Below, piece after piece: positions 7,890-16,302 of a DNA stretch of 32,444 nucleotides. Under the pieces are notes generated by a model that was not told the origin of the DNA, made no database searches, and worked only from the letters and a program-made list of their open reading frames with translations. Source of the DNA: Candidatus Rifleibacteriota bacterium (lineage in GTDB: Bacteria > Muiribacteriota > Ozemobacteria > Ozemobacterales > Ozemobacteraceae). The position numbers were made by a program, and so were the translations under genes. The first letter of the stretch is position 1. The number at the start of each line of letters is the position of its first letter. The stretch is taken from assembly GCA_018818125.1 (NCBI GenBank), contig JAHISQ010000125.1:1-32444 (forward strand), in the 5' to 3' direction.

Positions 7890-7961
7890 TTAAACACACC
7901 CGGTCAATGTAAACGACCAGAACATCACTACCAGAATATAAATCATTATTCGTTTAACCAC
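7890..7961 (-). CDS. Micro-ORF B: 23-residue hydrophobic peptide with a terminal lipobox-like motif
   Basis: A GTG-initiated 23-codon frame reading MVKRIMIYILVV then MFWSFTLTGCV. A perfect AGGAGG (7968-7973) sits 6 bases upstream. The peptide has a basic start, a membrane-length hydrophobic stretch and LTGC, which matches a lipoprotein signal box but would leave only one residue after the Cys. Its start overlaps the end of micro-ORF A by 8 bases, suggesting coupling. Both peptides contain FWS. It is too short for reliable statistics; the ribosome site is the main evidence. Function unknown. Confidence 0.4.
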   Translation of the reverse strand: MVKRIMIYILVVMFWSFTLTGCV

Positions 7962-8022
7962 GTGCAGCCTCCTTTATCAACACCACCAGGACAATGGCAG
8001 TCAGCGACCAGAAAATAAGCAT
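7954..8022 (-). CDS. Micro-ORF A: 22-residue single-helix membrane peptide
   Basis: An ATG frame reading MLIFWSLTAIVLVVLIKEAARG: one hydrophobic helix of about 16 residues followed by a short charged tail, a common layout for small inner-membrane peptides. GAGGT lies 5 bases upstream. It follows the FecR-like gene on the same strand after ~170 bases and overlaps micro-ORF B. The rest of the 7823-8194 interval contains the aldolase terminator and an A/T-rich stretch with no other gene that I can see. Confidence 0.4.
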   Translation of the reverse strand: MLIFWSLTAIVLVVLIKEAARG

Positions 8023-8194
8023 CTGTTACCTCGGCAGCTTGTAAAAAATCAAACTCGTCACAGATATTATCGGCAGGTCGAGGAGAGCACTTTAAGGGCT
8101 TATTAAGAAATAACCGTCACATTAAAATTCATCGTCCGCCCATAAAAGCATGAAAGAAATCAACCTTCGTGCCTCGGTTGTTTTCTAACAGGCT

Positions 8195-9133
8195 CTAAAA
8201 AATTGAGTCGGCAGTTTCTGAAGCCGCAGAGGTTTCTGGCTGTGCCTCTCCGACATCGACAACTTTGCCGGAATCCGCTGCGTTATCTTCAGCGGTGCCG
8301 ACAGCAGAGATCTCACCGGTGCCTGTGGCAGGAATTTCATGGTCTTCAGAGACGGCTTCAGCGATATCCCCCAAATCATTTTCAGCTATATCTGAGGTGC
8401 TTGTGGCAACTACGACAGCGCCTTCTTCGTCGCTTTCGCTGTATTCCTCGGCAGACACGCGCCCGGCGTTCACTCTCGCTGCTGAAAAGCCTGTCGGCGG
8501 GTCTTCCCAGAAACCGCTCAAGCGTTTTTTCAGCTTGGCCTCACCAAACAACGGAAAATAAATTTCCTGACCGGGCTTCAGATCATAAACCTGGCGGCGA
8601 AGATCTTTAACAAAAGCATCGCCTTTGTCGCGCATAGCTATGTATGTACCTTCATCGGGCGTTATTTCGAGCATCAGTCCGCCACTCTTATAGTGCAGCT
8701 CAAAAGCCCTGGTTACAAAAATCAGCGGATCATCACCCTCACCTGCAAACAAAAAACGGCCCGCCAGCGGTGCAAAACCTCTGCTGATAATTTTAAATGT
8801 AGCGCCGGGCAGCAAAGTTATCGTATAACTGCCAACAAGAAGCTGTGAGTCTGTGGCAAGAGAACTTTGAACGTCGGGACGAACAGTCACAAGGGTGTCT
8901 AGTGGCATCGAATTTGCATCGTTCTGCAACACAAAACTATGATAGCCCGGCAGACGAAAATAGCACGGGCCAGAAAACAAGGTGTTTGAAGAACTTGCTG
9001 CCGATGCCGCCTGCGCCAACTGGGCGGTAAAACAACTTATAAACAGACACACTAAAAATGATAATATGTGCCTAAAAGGTTGCGAAGACGAAGACATACT
9101 TGCGTTGGAGCTTCTTAATCGTGAAAAAATCAT
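8195..9133 (-). CDS. Secreted FecR-like domain protein with acidic disordered tail
   Basis: 312 residues. An N-terminal signal peptide (basic start, hydrophobic core ILSFLVCLFISCF, cleavage likely after AQLAQA near residue 42) sends it across the inner membrane. Residues ~55-215 show a beta-rich FecR-like region: LLVGSYTITLLPGATFKII, GRFLFAG, FELHYKSGGLMLEITPDEGTYIAM, VYDLKPGQEIYF. Residues ~225-312 are Glu/Ala/Ser/Thr-rich, low in complexity and probably disordered. No sigma-factor or anti-sigma module is nearby, so this is not a FecIR pair; an envelope-structural or carbohydrate-sensing role is only a guess. It lies 29 bases after the duplicated membrane protein, in the same operon. No strong ribosome site is seen, and a later start at residue 13 is possible. 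Confidence 0.6.
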   Translation of the reverse strand: MIFSRLRSSNASMSSSSQPFRHILSFLVCLFISCFTAQLAQAASAASSSNTLFSGPCYFRLPGYHSFVLQNDANSMPLDTLVTVRPDVQSSLATDSQLLVGSYTITLLPGATFKIISRGFAPLAGRFLFAGEGDDPLIFVTRAFELHYKSGGLMLEITPDEGTYIAMRDKGDAFVKDLRRQVYDLKPGQEIYFPLFGEAKLKKRLSGFWEDPPTGFSAARVNAGRVSAEEYSESDEEGAVVVATSTSDIAENDLGDIAEAVSEDHEIPATGTGEISAVGTAEDNAADSGKVVDVGEAQPETSAASETADSIF

Positions 9134-9162
9134 TGGTTTTCTGTATTCCGAAGAGTAATGCG

Positions 9163-9897
9163 TCAGACCTTATGCTCTGGCCGACTAGACTGCGACTGCG
9201 GCTCTGATTCAGCGTCTGCATGAGGCTGTTCGATAAACTTAGCGTAATGCTGCTTGCGCTTCTCGCTCTCGTCATCTGAACACGGAATTATCGACTGACC
9301 CATCAGAAAAATTTCGTCGCGGATTGTCAGAATCTCATAGTAAAGAACTGTCATCATAAGCATTACGCCCATGTATGATAATATCGCTTTGTGTTGCGGG
9401 CCTGATTTAAAGTACATGTAGGAGAATATGCCCATCGAAAACAAAATGCTGAGAAATTTTCTTACTCTCTGGCGACGGAGGCTGGTCTGGTTGAAAAACA
9501 CATCGCGCCAGCGGCGTGACTCCCTCATACTTCCCTCGATAACCCACAAATGATCTCGGATTACCAATATCTCTGCATAAACGATGACCATTAACAGCAT
9601 AACACCCATGTAGGAAAGAATATTACGGTGCGCTGCCATGTGAAAATATGCATAGCCAAAAACAGCAAGCGCATAAATCAGTGTCAAAGCCTTCATAAAA
9701 ATTCTGCGCAACTCCAAGCCTTGCCAGAAAGACTTCAAAGCACGAGTTATAAAACCAGGACCCGGCTTTTTTGCGCCAGACCCCATGTTGTATTCACCAG
9801 GAACTTCACTGCCTGAATCTTTGCCGGGAACATTCTCTGGCTCTACCGGAGATTTTTGTTGGCCAACAGACTGTTCGTCAATGGGAATATTTCTCAT
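9163..9897 (-). CDS. Four-helix membrane protein with internal duplication
   Basis: 244 residues from ATG 9897. AAGGG lies 7 bases upstream; the frame also allows a TTG five codons earlier, which is less likely. A Pro/Gly-rich hydrophilic N-terminus (~50 residues) is followed by two tandem copies of a ~53-residue unit (about 65-117 and 145-197). Each copy is a basic stretch, a hydrophobic helix ending in a Tyr-rich YxYF, a loop with a His, the near-identical ILSYMGVML, then a second helix ending EIL-x-IRD. The C-terminal ~45 residues are charged. The gene starts 4 bases after the preceding gene's stop, indicating one operon. I do not recognise the family; it is an inner-membrane protein of unknown function. 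Confidence 0.65.
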   Translation of the reverse strand: MRNIPIDEQSVGQQKSPVEPENVPGKDSGSEVPGEYNMGSGAKKPGPGFITRALKSFWQGLELRRIFMKALTLIYALAVFGYAYFHMAAHRNILSYMGVMLLMVIVYAEILVIRDHLWVIEGSMRESRRWRDVFFNQTSLRRQRVRKFLSILFSMGIFSYMYFKSGPQHKAILSYMGVMLMMTVLYYEILTIRDEIFLMGQSIIPCSDDESEKRKQHYAKFIEQPHADAESEPQSQSSRPEHKV

Positions 9898-9901
9898 TTT
9901 T

Positions 9902-10330
9902 TCACCCTTCAAATGCTTTTTTAATCAACTCAGGTTTACTTTCAAAAACAGCCAGAATTTCAGCGTCAAGCCGAAACGGTTCTGAGGCCATGCCGGATAT
10001 TGAAAATATTGATGCAGCATCAATGTCATAGCCCATTTTAAAGGCCTGAAGCAGCTGCATTGCTTGATTCATCGAAGATTTTCGCGTGCGGTAGTAGATA
10101 AAACGATCTATTATTTCTTGAAAATCGCGAGGATTCAATGAAATTCTTTCCAGCTCAGCAGCCAGTTTCTTCTGATCGTTATAAGTTCTATAGTCCTGAT
10201 AAAGCAGAAGACAGGTTTCCATCCGTTGAGTTTCAACTGTGCGACCAGGCGGACGCGTCAACAGGACTCCCAGCCAGAAACCAGCAGCAGCAAGCAGAAA
10301 TGCCACTAAAAGTGAGGTAATTTTTTTCAT
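9902..10330 (-). CDS. Membrane-anchored protein of unknown function
   Basis: 142 residues. An N-terminal signal-anchor (ITSLLVAFLLAAAGFWLGVLL, residues ~4-24) is followed by a helical, soluble domain rich in Leu, Gln and Arg. The longer open frame starting at 10522 would run into the divergent response-regulator gene. ATG 10330 is preceded by AGGAAG and by a good promoter, so it is preferred. It is the first gene of the minus-strand envelope operon. No recognised motif. The soluble part could sit in the periplasm and partner with the duplicated membrane protein. Confidence 0.6.
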   Translation of the reverse strand: MKKITSLLVAFLLAAAGFWLGVLLTRPPGRTVETQRMETCLLLYQDYRTYNDQKKLAAELERISLNPRDFQEIIDRFIYYRTRKSSMNQAMQLLQAFKMGYDIDAASIFSISGMASEPFRLDAEILAVFESKPELIKKAFEG

Positions 10331-10348
10331 ATTTTTACTTCCTACCTC

Positions 10349-10378
10349 TTTATACCACTTAACCTCCAGCAAGGTCAA
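10349..10378 (-). promoter_or_regulatory. Candidate promoter of the envelope operon
   Basis: Minus-strand TTGACC (10373-10378) and TATAAA (10349-10354) with an 18-base spacer, 19 bases before the ATG at 10330. A strong consensus match. Confidence 0.5.
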
Positions 10379-10414
10379 ATGGCGCTTTTGCAAAAGATTA
10401 AGAACAGTAGAAGA

Positions 10415-10443
10415 TTGAAATTTAGCGACAAATGCCTTAAACT
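10415..10443 (+). promoter_or_regulatory. Candidate promoter of the response regulator, implying an almost leaderless mRNA
   Basis: TTGAAA (10415-10420) and TAAACT (10438-10443) with a 17-base spacer. The expected transcription start would fall within a few bases of the ATG at 10452, which has no Shine-Dalgarno in front of it. Confidence 0.35.
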
Positions 10444-10451
10444 CCAAAGCT

Positions 10452-10826
10452 ATGAACAAAACTGCCAAAAACATATTAATCATTGACGACGAGGATTCGA
10501 TAGCACTCCTATTGACAACCATTCTGGGATTATATGGTTATTCCAGTCACAGTTGCACACAGCCGCTGCATGCCGTGAACATGGCTACAGAGCTCCAACC
10601 AGACCTGATCATCCTCGACATTGCCATGCCTGACAAAGATGGCTACGAAATATGCCAGGAACTGAAAGCCAAACCGAGCACCCGTGACATCCCCATTCTT
10701 ATGCTCACAGCACTTGCGCTGAATCAGGACCGCAAAAAGGGTCTGGAATCAGGTGCAAACGGTTTTATATTCAAACCTTTTGATCCGCAGGTCGTCATGG
10801 TAGAGGTTGCCAAGCTTCTTGGCTGA
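10452..10826 (+). CDS. Single-domain response regulator (CheY-like receiver)
   Basis: 124 residues, essentially only a receiver domain. Acidic pocket Asp12-Asp13, phospho-acceptor Asp56 (IILDIAMPDKDGYE), Thr86 (LMLTAL) and Lys108 (IFKPF) are all present, so phosphotransfer should work. No output domain, so it acts through protein-protein contact, as CheY- or PilG/PilH-type proteins do. The chemoreceptor and pilB genes 4-6 kb downstream make a role in pilus or motility control plausible but not shown. No histidine kinase is in the window. Confidence 0.92.
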   Translation: MNKTAKNILIIDDEDSIALLLTTILGLYGYSSHSCTQPLHAVNMATELQPDLIILDIAMPDKDGYEICQELKAKPSTRDIPILMLTALALNQDRKKGLESGANGFIFKPFDPQVVMVEVAKLLG

Positions 10827-10853
10827 TGCCATTTCCAATCAGTTATCAGCCAA
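10819..10853 (+). terminator. Weak stem-loop at the end of the response regulator
   Basis: TTGGCTGAT and ATCAGCCAA form a 9-bp stem with a 17-base loop, overlapping the stop codon. There is no T-run, so termination may be inefficient. Confidence 0.3.
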
Positions 10854-10955
10854 TTGAGATCTTAGTCTGAAATATCCGGACAGCTGCGGCATTCAAACAG
10901 CCTACCAGAACGGATTGCCAGACAGAAAAAAATCTCACCAAACCTTTTAAGTACC

Positions 10956-10984
10956 TTGCATCCGCTTATGGCATGTGCTATCCT
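10956..10984 (+). promoter_or_regulatory. Candidate ppdK promoter
   Basis: TTGCAT (10956-10961) and TATCCT (10979-10984) with a 17-base spacer; same -35 hexamer as the microcompartment promoter. It lies inside the longest open reading frame, supporting the downstream ATG as the true start. Confidence 0.4.
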
Positions 10985-11036
10985 TTCCCGGTATATTGTG
11001 GCAATGCCACTTATTTTCAACACTCTGGAGGCACCG

Positions 11037-13820
11037 ATGACTAAATACGTCTACACTTTCGGCGCTGGCAAGGCCGATGGCCGAGCCGACATGAAAAACC
11101 TGCTCGGTGGTAAGGGCGCAAACCTGGCTGAAATGAACAGCATAGGGCTGCCTGTACCCGCTGGTTTTACAATCACCACAGAAATGTGCACAGTTTATTA
11201 CGAAAATAACCGCAAATATCCTGAGGAGCTTAAAAAACAGGTTGCTGCCGGTCTGCAACATGTCGAAACTGTTATGGGCGCCAAATTTGGCGACAAAAAA
11301 AACCCCCTTCTGGTTTCAGTTCGTTCTGGCGCCCGCGTTTCAATGCCAGGCATGATGGATACTGTTCTTAATTTGGGTCTAAACGATGAAACCGTTCAGG
11401 GTATCATAAAAAAAACCGGCAATGAACGCTTCGGCTGGGATTCATATCGCCGCTTCGTACATATGTATGGCGACGTTGTTATGGGAATGAAGCCTGAATC
11501 CAAAGACGAAGAAGATCCTTTCGAAACCGTCATGGAAAAGCTGAAAAAAGAAAAGAAGATCACCAAAGATTCTGAAATGACGGCTGAAGTTCTTAAGGAA
11601 CTGACCCAGCGTTACAAAAAGCTGATAAAAGAAAGAACGAAAAAAGATTTCCCGACTGATCCGATGGAACAGCTCTGGGGCGCCGTTAATGCGGTTTTCG
11701 GTTCATGGATGGGCGAACGCGCCATTATCTACCGCAAAAAAGAAGGCGTTCCTGCAGATTGGGGCACAGCCGTTACCGTTCAGTCCATGGTATATGGCAA
11801 CATGGGCGACGACTGCGCCACCGGCGTTGCGTTTACCCGCAACCCAGCTACCGGCGAACATGCTTTCTACGGCGAATACCTGATTAACGCACAGGGCGAA
11901 GACGTTGTTGCCGGCATCAGAACTCCGCAGCAGGTTACAGTTAAAGGCTCGAAAGAATGGGCCAAAGACAACAGCATCAGCGAAAAAGAACGCAAAAGCG
12001 CGCACCCATCTCTTGAAGAAGCCATGCCTATAGTATACAAGCAGCTGGTCGATGTTTATCAGAAGCTTGAGAACCACTATAAAGACATGCAGGACATCGA
12101 ATTCACCATTCAGCAAGACAAACTCTGGATGCTTCAAACCAGAAGCGGCAAAAGAACAGCTGCAGCAGCAGTTAAAATCGCCGTTGATATGGCAAAAGAA
12201 AAACTGATCACCGAAACCCAGGCGCTGCTTAGAGTCAAGCCCAGCGACCTCGATCAGCTTCTCCACCCAGTTTTCGACCCTAAAGCCACCAAAAAAGTTC
12301 TCACCAAGGGCCTTCCGGCTTCTCCGGGCGCCAGCAGCGGCCGCGTTGTTTTTAACGCTGAAGACGCTGAAGCTTGGAAAGGCAAAGGCGAAAAGGTAAT
12401 TCTGGTGCGCATCGAAACCAGCCCCGAAGATATTGGTGGCATGGACGCAGCCGTAGGTATTCTTACCGCCCGTGGTGGTATGACTTCACATGCAGCCGTC
12501 GTAGCCCGCGGATGGGGCAAATGCTGCGTAGCAGGTGCTGGCGAAGTTCAAATTGATTACAAAAAACGCCAGATGAAAATAAAAGACACCGTCGTTAAAG
12601 AAGGCGAATGGCTCAGCCTCGATGGTTCTACCGGCGAAGTAATGCTCGGCGAAGTTAAGACAATCGAAGCCGGCCTCTCTGGCGATTTTGGCACCATCAT
12701 GAAATGGGCCGACAAGGCCAGACAGATTGATGTGCGCACCAATGCTGACACACCAAAAGATGCAGCTGTAGCCCGCAAGTTCGGCGCTCAGGGTATCGGT
12801 CTTTGCCGAACCGAGCACATGTTCTTTGAAGGCGACAGAATCAAGTATATGCGCGAAATGATTCTGGCCAACGACGAAGCAGGCCGCCGCAAAGCTCTCA
12901 AGAAGCTCCTCAAGTTCCAGACAGAAGATTTCTACGGCATCCTCAAAGCCATGGAAGGTTATCCTGTTACCATCAGAACTCTTGATCCGCCACTGCATGA
13001 ATTTGTGCCGAACGAAGAAAAGAGCCAAAAAGAAATGGCCAAGGAAATGGGCATTCCGGTTGAGCAGGTTAGAGCGAAAGTGGATTCATTACACGAATCT
13101 AACCCGATGCTCGGTCACCGCGGCTGCCGCCTTGGTATTACCTACCCCGAAATCACCGAAATGCAGGCCGAAGCAATTTTTGAGGCAGCATGCAAGCTGA
13201 CCAAAGAAGGCGTCACTGTATATCCAGAAGTCATGATTCCGCTGATCGGCACAATTGAAGAACTCAAACATCAGAAAGCCATCGTTAAGCAGGTCGCAGA
13301 AGCCGCCGTCAAGAAGCATGGCGTGGCTGGCAAGCTCAAATACATGATCGGCACCATGATTGAAATTCCGCGTGCTGCTATCATTGCTGACCAGATCGCC
13401 ACCGAAGCTGAATTCTTCAGTTTCGGCACTAACGACCTCACTCAGATGACCTTCGGCTACAGTCGCGACGACGCTGGCAAGTTCCTGCAGGATTATTACG
13501 ACAAAAAGATCCTCAAACATGATCCGTTCCAGAGCATCGACCAGGAAGGCGTTGGCCTGTTGATGAAATGGGGTGTAGATCGAGGCCGCACTACCCGACC
13601 CGACCTTAAAATCGGCATCTGCGGCGAGCACGGCGGCGAACCTGAATCTGTAATGTTCTGCCACAAGCTTGGCTTCGACTATGTAAGCTGCTCACCATTC
13701 CGCGTACCGATAGCCCGTCTGGCCGCTGCACACGGCGCTCTCAAGTATGCCGAAGACCGAGAAGCAAACCTTAAAAATCAGAATCACAAACCCGTAAAAG
13801 CAAAAGCATCTGAAGCATAA
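11037..13820 (+). CDS. ppdK: Pyruvate, phosphate dikinase
   Basis: 927 residues. Catalyses reversible ATP + phosphate + pyruvate to AMP + pyrophosphate + PEP. In order: an ATP-grasp domain starting with GGKGANLAEMNSIGLPVPAGF, a swivelling phosphohistidine domain with His485 in GGMTSHAAVVARGWGKCCVAG, and a C-terminal PEP/pyruvate TIM barrel containing GLCRTEHMF, GHRGCRLG, FFSFGTNDLTQ and Cys862 (GICGEHGGEP). Start chosen at ATG 11037, with GGAGG 6 bases upstream; an open frame from 10956 has no such support. It is ~50 residues longer than common forms because of a lysine-rich insertion (MEKLKKEKKITKDSEM) and a lysine-rich tail. nusB follows after 11 bases. Suggests pyrophosphate-linked glycolysis or gluconeogenesis. 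Confidence 0.97.
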   Translation: MTKYVYTFGAGKADGRADMKNLLGGKGANLAEMNSIGLPVPAGFTITTEMCTVYYENNRKYPEELKKQVAAGLQHVETVMGAKFGDKKNPLLVSVRSGARVSMPGMMDTVLNLGLNDETVQGIIKKTGNERFGWDSYRRFVHMYGDVVMGMKPESKDEEDPFETVMEKLKKEKKITKDSEMTAEVLKELTQRYKKLIKERTKKDFPTDPMEQLWGAVNAVFGSWMGERAIIYRKKEGVPADWGTAVTVQSMVYGNMGDDCATGVAFTRNPATGEHAFYGEYLINAQGEDVVAGIRTPQQVTVKGSKEWAKDNSISEKERKSAHPSLEEAMPIVYKQLVDVYQKLENHYKDMQDIEFTIQQDKLWMLQTRSGKRTAAAAVKIAVDMAKEKLITETQALLRVKPSDLDQLLHPVFDPKATKKVLTKGLPASPGASSGRVVFNAEDAEAWKGKGEKVILVRIETSPEDIGGMDAAVGILTARGGMTSHAAVVARGWGKCCVAGAGEVQIDYKKRQMKIKDTVVKEGEWLSLDGSTGEVMLGEVKTIEAGLSGDFGTIMKWADKARQIDVRTNADTPKDAAVARKFGAQGIGLCRTEHMFFEGDRIKYMREMILANDEAGRRKALKKLLKFQTEDFYGILKAMEGYPVTIRTLDPPLHEFVPNEEKSQKEMAKEMGIPVEQVRAKVDSLHESNPMLGHRGCRLGITYPEITEMQAEAIFEAACKLTKEGVTVYPEVMIPLIGTIEELKHQKAIVKQVAEAAVKKHGVAGKLKYMIGTMIEIPRAAIIADQIATEAEFFSFGTNDLTQMTFGYSRDDAGKFLQDYYDKKILKHDPFQSIDQEGVGLLMKWGVDRGRTTRPDLKIGICGEHGGEPESVMFCHKLGFDYVSCSPFRVPIARLAAAHGALKYAEDREANLKNQNHKPVKAKASEA

Positions 13821-13831
13821 GGAAACACTTA

Positions 13832-14560
13832 ATGAACTCTCCGAGGCGACGAGCTAGAGAAATGGCGTTAAAGGCGCTTTATCAGGCCGAGATGGTTAAA
13901 TCGACCAATGAAGAAGCGCTTGATCAGGTGTTGAGCAGTACACTCTACCAGCCCATTTTCGAGGCGCTCGCCCGGGATTTTCTTAAGAACTCCAAAATTC
14001 AGCAAATTCTGTCTGGAGAAGTCGAGGACTTTGTCCTCGACTTCTCCGACAGTGTTTCTTCTTTTCCCCATGAGACTGCCGAGAATCTGCCATTGCAGAT
14101 AAAGGCTATTCTGGAAAAATATTTCGCGGGCGTTACCTATGGTCAGCAGCCTGACAAAGAGCTGAAAGATTTTTATAAAAAAACCCAGGATAAGCGTAAA
14201 AAAAACCTGCCAATTGAAGAATTTGCCCGGGAACTGGTCAACTGTGTCAGCGAACATAACAAAGAGACTGATGAAATCATCGAAAAAACTGCGCAGAACT
14301 GGTCTATTGACCGTATGGCTGCACTGGACCGCTGCATTTTACGTATAGCAATCTGCGAATTGTTTTACTTCAGTGGAATCCCGGCGAATGCCACAATCAA
14401 CGAAGCTATAGAAATGGCTAAAAAATATTCTGCTGACCGCAGTTACGAATTTGTAAACGGAATCCTTGACAGAATCTGTAAAGAGAATAAACTATCTAAG
14501 ATTGAGACAACTGCCGCTGTAAAACCAAAAACACTTGAAAAAAGCAATCGGGATGATTAA
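13832..14560 (+). CDS. nusB: NusB-like transcription antitermination factor with a large insertion
   Basis: 242 residues against the usual 130-160. The N-terminal RRRAREMALKALYQAEM and the C-terminal core (LVNCVSEHNKETDEIIEK, WSIDRMAALDRCILRIAICEL, IPANATINEAIEMAKKYS, YEFVNGILDRI) are clearly NusB, the RNA-binding partner of NusE/S10 in rRNA antitermination. Between residues ~30 and ~140 lies an insertion of roughly 80-100 residues, rich in Phe, Asp and Lys and apparently helical, with no known match. A lysine-rich tail of ~20 residues follows the core. AAGGAAA precedes the ATG. The gene sits between ppdK (11 bases) and the chemoreceptor (27 bases). Confidence 0.9.
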   Translation: MNSPRRRAREMALKALYQAEMVKSTNEEALDQVLSSTLYQPIFEALARDFLKNSKIQQILSGEVEDFVLDFSDSVSSFPHETAENLPLQIKAILEKYFAGVTYGQQPDKELKDFYKKTQDKRKKNLPIEEFARELVNCVSEHNKETDEIIEKTAQNWSIDRMAALDRCILRIAICELFYFSGIPANATINEAIEMAKKYSADRSYEFVNGILDRICKENKLSKIETTAAVKPKTLEKSNRDD

Positions 14561-14584
14561 ACGTCCTGATCAGGGTTAATCCCG
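14549..14584 (+). promoter_or_regulatory. Stem-loop spanning the nusB stop and the chemoreceptor leader
   Basis: CGGGA...TTAA pairs with TTAATCCCG, and the loop itself holds the palindrome CCTGATCAGG. The structure ends 3 bases before the ATG at 14588 and includes the only AGGG that could serve as its ribosome site. It might limit translation or mark an mRNA processing point; inference only. Confidence 0.3.
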
Positions 14585-14587
14585 AAT

Positions 14588-16297
14588 ATGGCTCTTCATT
14601 CACTGATTATCAACAAAAATGCCAGTTCGCAGAGAAATCTGTGGATATTTGCCTTTCTGATTGGCATAGCTATCGGACTGGGCTGTGCCGGCATCGGTAT
14701 TTTTTTCGGCAAGCTTCCGCAGGCAGCTAAAGCAACTTTCATCGTTGCATCAATAGGCCTCGGAATTATTGCCGGCGTATTAATCGGGCTATTTGGCCGC
14801 GAAATATTACGTGGCATAATTCATTTCATTTCAAATGACCTGGTCACCAAAGTAGGCCTGAAGGCTGAGGCCTTCGTTTCTAACCGAAAAGGCTTAAGTG
14901 GCGAACTTGATGTTTTCGACCAAATGTTCAGAATGGTTCTTTCTGTACTCAAGCGGGTTCTGCTTATTTCTTTAAAGCTTGAAGAAGCATCAACAGACCT
15001 CGATCGAACATCTCAAATAAGTTCACAAGTTATTAAAGAGATTGTTGAAGGTGTTGGTGCCATCAACCACAAAGCTGGAGCCAATGCCACTAACTTGCGC
15101 GAAACAATTTCTTCGCTCGAAAACAGCTTCAGTCTGTCAAAAGACATCAGCTCAAAACTGATCATCGCCAAAGAAGACAGTCAGAGCGTTTCTGAAATCG
15201 CGTCTGGAACCCAGACATCGGTTAAAGAAGCAGTTCAGAAAATGCTCAAGATCAAAGAACTCACCGATGGGTCAGCGTCTCTGGTCAGCGATTTGAATGA
15301 CCGATCAAAGCAGATTGGTACAATTTTGACCGAAATCGCCAACATTGCGGAAAAAACCAACCTGCTTGCGCTTAATGCCGCGATTGAAGCGGCACGCGCC
15401 GGTGAACAGGGGCGTGGTTTTGCGGTAGTTGCCGAAGAAGTGCGAAAGCTTGCGCGCGGTTCAGCCGAGTCATCAAAGAAAATCAACAATTTGATCAACG
15501 ACATTCTACAAAAAACAGAAAATGCTGCAGAAATGATGCAGAACAACACAATTCAGGTTAATCAGGGCATGCACGTCGTAAACGACGTTGAATCAAGCCT
15601 TGGCGACATGGTGCAGACCACCAATCAGCTCAATGAAATCATCAAGGATATCAGCCTGTCGGCAGAACGGCAGAGTCAAACCTCTGATATCATGTATCAA
15701 AAGGTCAACACAATCTCGCAGATAACCGACGAAATATCTCTGCAGATCAAAAACATCGCAAGTACTGCGCTGAGCAAAACAGTAATCGTCGACCAGACCA
15801 GTAGTTCAGCCAAAGAGCTTCGTACCCTTTCGGATGTCTTTCAAAATGCTCTGGTGCCATTTGACTTTCAGGTTGAAGGCGCCAATAAACGCTCGGCAAT
15901 CCGCACCGAAACAAGAGTTCCCTGCAAGTTCAAAGTGCTCCTGTCTGGGGAGCTTATTGACGGCTCAATAAGCGGCAGCGATTTTGAAATGCGTGGGGTC
16001 ATCATCAACCTCTCAGCCGGTGGCTGTGTCGTTGAGACATCTGAAGACGTTGAACAGGGCAAATACATTATTCTGGCTTTCCAGATAGGAAGTAATTTTA
16101 TTCAGGGCATACAGGGACGACTGGTTCGCCTTAAAGCTGCTGCACCAACAGGTGACGACTTTATGTCCAGCAGAAAGACAATCCATGAATGCATCGTTTC
16201 GTTCAACAATGTTTCACTGGAACACGAAAAAATTATTGTGGACTTTGTAATGAGTGCTCAACGCCAGTTCGAAATCAATCTCGGTCTTACGGAATAA
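14588..16297 (+). CDS. Methyl-accepting chemotaxis protein with C-terminal PilZ domain
   Basis: 569 residues. Two adjacent membrane helices (~18-41 and ~48-71) are separated by only a few residues, so there is no periplasmic ligand domain. A long helical signalling region follows, with the conserved hairpin tip [37 protein letters not shown] (~253-289). The C-terminus (~434-569) is a PilZ c-di-GMP-binding domain: RSAIR/RTETR at 435-443 (RxxxR) and NLSAGG at 474-479 ([DN]xSxxG) are intact. The protein could therefore feed cytoplasmic c-di-GMP level into a chemosensory kinase. pilB follows 5 bases downstream, pointing to type IV pilus (twitching) control. The ribosome site is weak and lies within a stem-loop. 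Confidence 0.9.
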   Translation: MALHSLIINKNASSQRNLWIFAFLIGIAIGLGCAGIGIFFGKLPQAAKATFIVASIGLGIIAGVLIGLFGREILRGIIHFISNDLVTKVGLKAEAFVSNRKGLSGELDVFDQMFRMVLSVLKRVLLISLKLEEASTDLDRTSQISSQVIKEIVEGVGAINHKAGANATNLRETISSLENSFSLSKDISSKLIIAKEDSQSVSEIASGTQTSVKEAVQKMLKIKELTDGSASLVSDLNDRSKQIGTILTEIANIAEKTNLLALNAAIEAARAGEQGRGFAVVAEEVRKLARGSAESSKKINNLINDILQKTENAAEMMQNNTIQVNQGMHVVNDVESSLGDMVQTTNQLNEIIKDISLSAERQSQTSDIMYQKVNTISQITDEISLQIKNIASTALSKTVIVDQTSSSAKELRTLSDVFQNALVPFDFQVEGANKRSAIRTETRVPCKFKVLLSGELIDGSISGSDFEMRGVIINLSAGGCVVETSEDVEQGKYIILAFQIGSNFIQGIQGRLVRLKAAAPTGDDFMSSRKTIHECIVSFNNVSLEHEKIIVDFVMSAQRQFEINLGLTE

Positions 16298-16302
16298 CAA
16301 CA

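Noticed and set aside
8195..9133. FecI/FecR-type sigma regulation system
   Set aside because: The protein has FecR-like beta strands, but there is no adjacent sigma factor and it carries a cleavable-looking signal peptide rather than an anti-sigma N-terminus.
11703..13664. Three long antisense frames opposite ppdK (up to 191 codons)
   Set aside because: They are Phe/His/Cys-rich mirror translations of a strongly conserved enzyme gene, with no independent start signals.
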